Shown in pieces: positions 43,578 to 45,066 of a DNA stretch of 45,066 nt. The stretch lies in the NCBI GenBank assembly GCA_964604305.1, contig CAZRYM010000010.1:1-45066 (forward strand), given 5' to 3'. Each line of letters starts with the position of its first letter. Within the stretch, counting starts at the first letter, position 1. The DNA is from JASUTC01 sp964604305 (GTDB lineage: Bacteria > Thermotogota > Thermotogae > MWEM01). The position numbers and the translations under genes were made by a program. The notes beneath the pieces are model-generated. The model had not been told where the DNA came from and ran no database searches. It saw only the letters and a program-made list of their open reading frames with translations.

Positions 43578-45066
43578 ATGTCAACCGATTATCTTTCTTA
43601 TCTGAGTGATTCTCAGCAAAATCGGATGCATTATGCAGGTGCTGCAAGCGGTTTGGACATCAATTCCATGATTGATGCGGAAATGACAAAAGCTTCAGAA
43701 CCTGTTACGAAGCTGCAAGAAAAACAACAAACTTTAACCAATCGCCAGACAGCTTTGCAAAATGTATCAGACAGGCTTGATGAATTCAGGACCTTTGTCA
43801 ACGACTGGAAGCTACAATCCAATTTTTTCCACAATGATGCTACGTCTTCAGATGAAAGCATACTAACCGTCACAACGTCCGGATCGATTAGGGACACTAC
43901 ATTTGACGTAACGGTGGACAGCCTGGCAAAAAATCAATCTTATTTTTCCACTTCAGCCGTCACAGCTGAAACAACCACCCGCCTGGAAAATCTGGGTGGA
44001 ACCGGAAACGGTATCGCCGGACCCGGTACTCTTTCCATCAATGTCAACGGAACCAGCTACGAAGTGGATTATTATGAGGGCAACACGTTAGAAGAGATAA
44101 CCGATCAAATAGAAAGCCTGGATGACAACCTTCAGGTATATGCCGTTAATTCCAGTGATGGCTTGAAATTATTCTTTTCCGGAGTGGATGCCGGTGTGAA
44201 TTTGCAAATGAGTGATTCGGGAACGTTGCTGGAATCACTGAATATGACCGAATCGCATAAATCCGGTGGTTTTGTTTTAGGTGATCCTGAGGCGACAATG
44301 GATACCTTTGGGATTGATAGTGGAGCACAAACATTGACCATCAATGTTGATGGCACCAATTATACTCTTGATTATAATGCAGCAACAGATGATTTTGATT
44401 CTTGGATCACGGCTCTTTATGCTGATTCAAGTTATGATACGCTTTTTGAAAAAGTCAGTCTCTATTATGGCTCCAACGGACAAACCGGTGATGATGAAGC
44501 CATGAAGTTGTTTATCAACTCGAAAAACCCCGAAAGTGAAGTAACTGTATCAGATTCAGGGAATATGCTGGAGATGATGCGCTTTTTTGAATCCTATGCT
44601 TCGGCTGAAAGGGTCACGGGAGCTTCAACGGATATGCTGGATACTGTTGGCGTGTCTGATAGCGGAGACCTTGTATTTACGGTAGATGGTTCGGAATATA
44701 CAATCGGTTATGATGTTACAACTGATGATCTTGCCACTGTAGTTTCTGCCATAAATGGTGCAGGTCTTAGTGCTAAAGTTTCGGCCAATATCGTTGAAGC
44801 CGGTGGTGAGCTTCAATTGGTCTTTTCGGCCAAAGACAACACCACAACTTTTGAAGTCTCCGACACCGGGAGTCTGCTAAGAGACATGAACATGACCGAA
44901 GAATTTGAATCCACCAGCGCAGTCACCGGTGCGGATACTGATTACCTGGCAGATTTTGGAACCACAGAAGACTCCGGTACGATCTCTATCAATATCGATG
45001 GCAGTTATCGTTATGTGAATTACGATGCCTCGGCAACCGGAGACACCCTTGCGCAATTGGTTAGCA
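43578..45066 (+). CDS. fliD: Flagellar hook-associated protein 2 (filament cap), N-terminal part
   Basis: An open frame runs from ATG 43578 (AAGAAGGTGA upstream) past the right edge, with 496 codons visible. The N-terminus has the FliD helix pattern (AGAASGLDINSMIDAEMTKASEPV, then coiled-coil Gln/Leu/Glu residues to about residue 75) followed by a TFDVTVDSLAKNQ segment typical of FliD. Next come at least three, and probably four, repeats of about 105-115 residues, each with a strand like INVDGTNYTLDY and a closing SGTLLESLNMTE-like step. These resemble Flagellin_IN modules. FliD caps the growing filament. It is cut by the window, so the C-terminal D0/D1 region is not seen. Confidence 0.9.
   Translation, partial: MSTDYLSYLSDSQQNRMHYAGAASGLDINSMIDAEMTKASEPVTKLQEKQQTLTNRQTALQNVSDRLDEFRTFVNDWKLQSNFFHNDATSSDESILTVTTSGSIRDTTFDVTVDSLAKNQSYFSTSAVTAETTTRLENLGGTGNGIAGPGTLSINVNGTSYEVDYYEGNTLEEITDQIESLDDNLQVYAVNSSDGLKLFFSGVDAGVNLQMSDSGTLLESLNMTESHKSGGFVLGDPEATMDTFGIDSGAQTLTINVDGTNYTLDYNAATDDFDSWITALYADSSYDTLFEKVSLYYGSNGQTGDDEAMKLFINSKNPESEVTVSDSGNMLEMMRFFESYASAERVTGASTDMLDTVGVSDSGDLVFTVDGSEYTIGYDVTTDDLATVVSAINGAGLSAKVSANIVEAGGELQLVFSAKDNTTTFEVSDTGSLLRDMNMTEEFESTSAVTGADTDYLADFGTTEDSGTISINIDGSYRYVNYDASATGDTLAQLVS
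43982..45066 (+). repeat. Internal protein repeats in FliD
   Basis: The translated sequence repeats a module, at roughly 43982-44250, 44265-44595, 44610-44905 and from 44920 to the edge. Shared steps are a [IV]N[IV][DN]G-[TS]-x-Y strand, a DD-containing helix, and a closing SDSG/SDTG-x-[LM]-x-x-[LM]-N/R-M/F pattern. The copies differ at most positions, so they are old duplications under selection and not recent slippage. Confidence 0.75.

Overview
The window is a gene-dense, moderately AT-rich bacterial chromosome segment with about 33 protein genes, no rRNA, tRNA or CRISPR that I can see, and one run of exactly 100 N (16836-16935), which marks a scaffold join. Several features point to a motile anaerobe with an outer membrane. 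Two secreted proteins look TolC-like, and one beta-barrel-like protein ends in Phe. FlaG and FliD are present, along with a MOFRL-type glycerate kinase, a THEP1-type NTPase, a CheX-like domain and a DUF4911-like protein beside YqeG/YqeH relatives. The mix resembles Thermotogota or a deep anaerobic relative. This is inference from gene content; no phylogeny was run.

Layout. (1) 249-4236, minus strand: rnc, radical SAM, TolC-like protein, glycerate kinase, nearly all touching or overlapping. (2) 4339-11137, plus strand: rlmH, CorC/HlyC-type CBS protein, cdd, PspC protein, LiaF-like protein, and a 1072-residue membrane kinase that joins CheA-like phosphotransfer/ATPase domains to a CheX-like domain. 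(3) 11141-13139, minus strand, convergent with (2): a receiver-STAS-like protein and a GAF/HD-GYP phosphodiesterase. (4) 13262-22533, minus strand: frr, uppS, cdsA, alaS, a THEP1-like NTPase, an imperfect 26-bp tandem repeat array interrupted by the gap, L-asparaginase, a second TolC-like protein, holA and a small membrane protein. (5) 22610-30159, minus strand: a DUF4258-like protein, a large exported lipase-like protein, galT (class II) and a hybrid histidine kinase. (6) 30310 to the right edge, plus strand: a metallophosphoesterase, polA, ftcD, a 1397-residue pseudokinase-ATPase-TPR-GAF-GGDEF protein, an outer-membrane-like protein, a DUF4911-like protein, a tandem double YqeG-type HAD protein, yqeH, flaG and fliD (cut by the edge).

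Themes. Genes for information processing (rnc, rlmH, frr, alaS, holA, polA, yqeH) are interleaved with envelope and signalling genes. Cyclic di-GMP turnover is represented by a GGDEF protein with an intact inhibitory site and by an HD-GYP protein. The latter lies beside an unusual CheA/CheX sensor kinase whose operon also encodes PspC/LiaF envelope-stress proteins. This last cluster is the best candidate here for an undescribed system.

Expression signals. Six operon heads carry the same extended -10 element, TGNTATAAT, with no recognisable -35. One of them would make the rlmH mRNA leaderless. Two genes (rnc and a TolC-like gene) lack a well-placed ATG/GTG/TTG, but both have a perfect GGAGGT exactly 6 nt before an ATT, suggesting AUU initiation. 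No stretch over 300 bases lacks a gene; the longest gap between genes (16774-17061) holds the repeat array and the N run.
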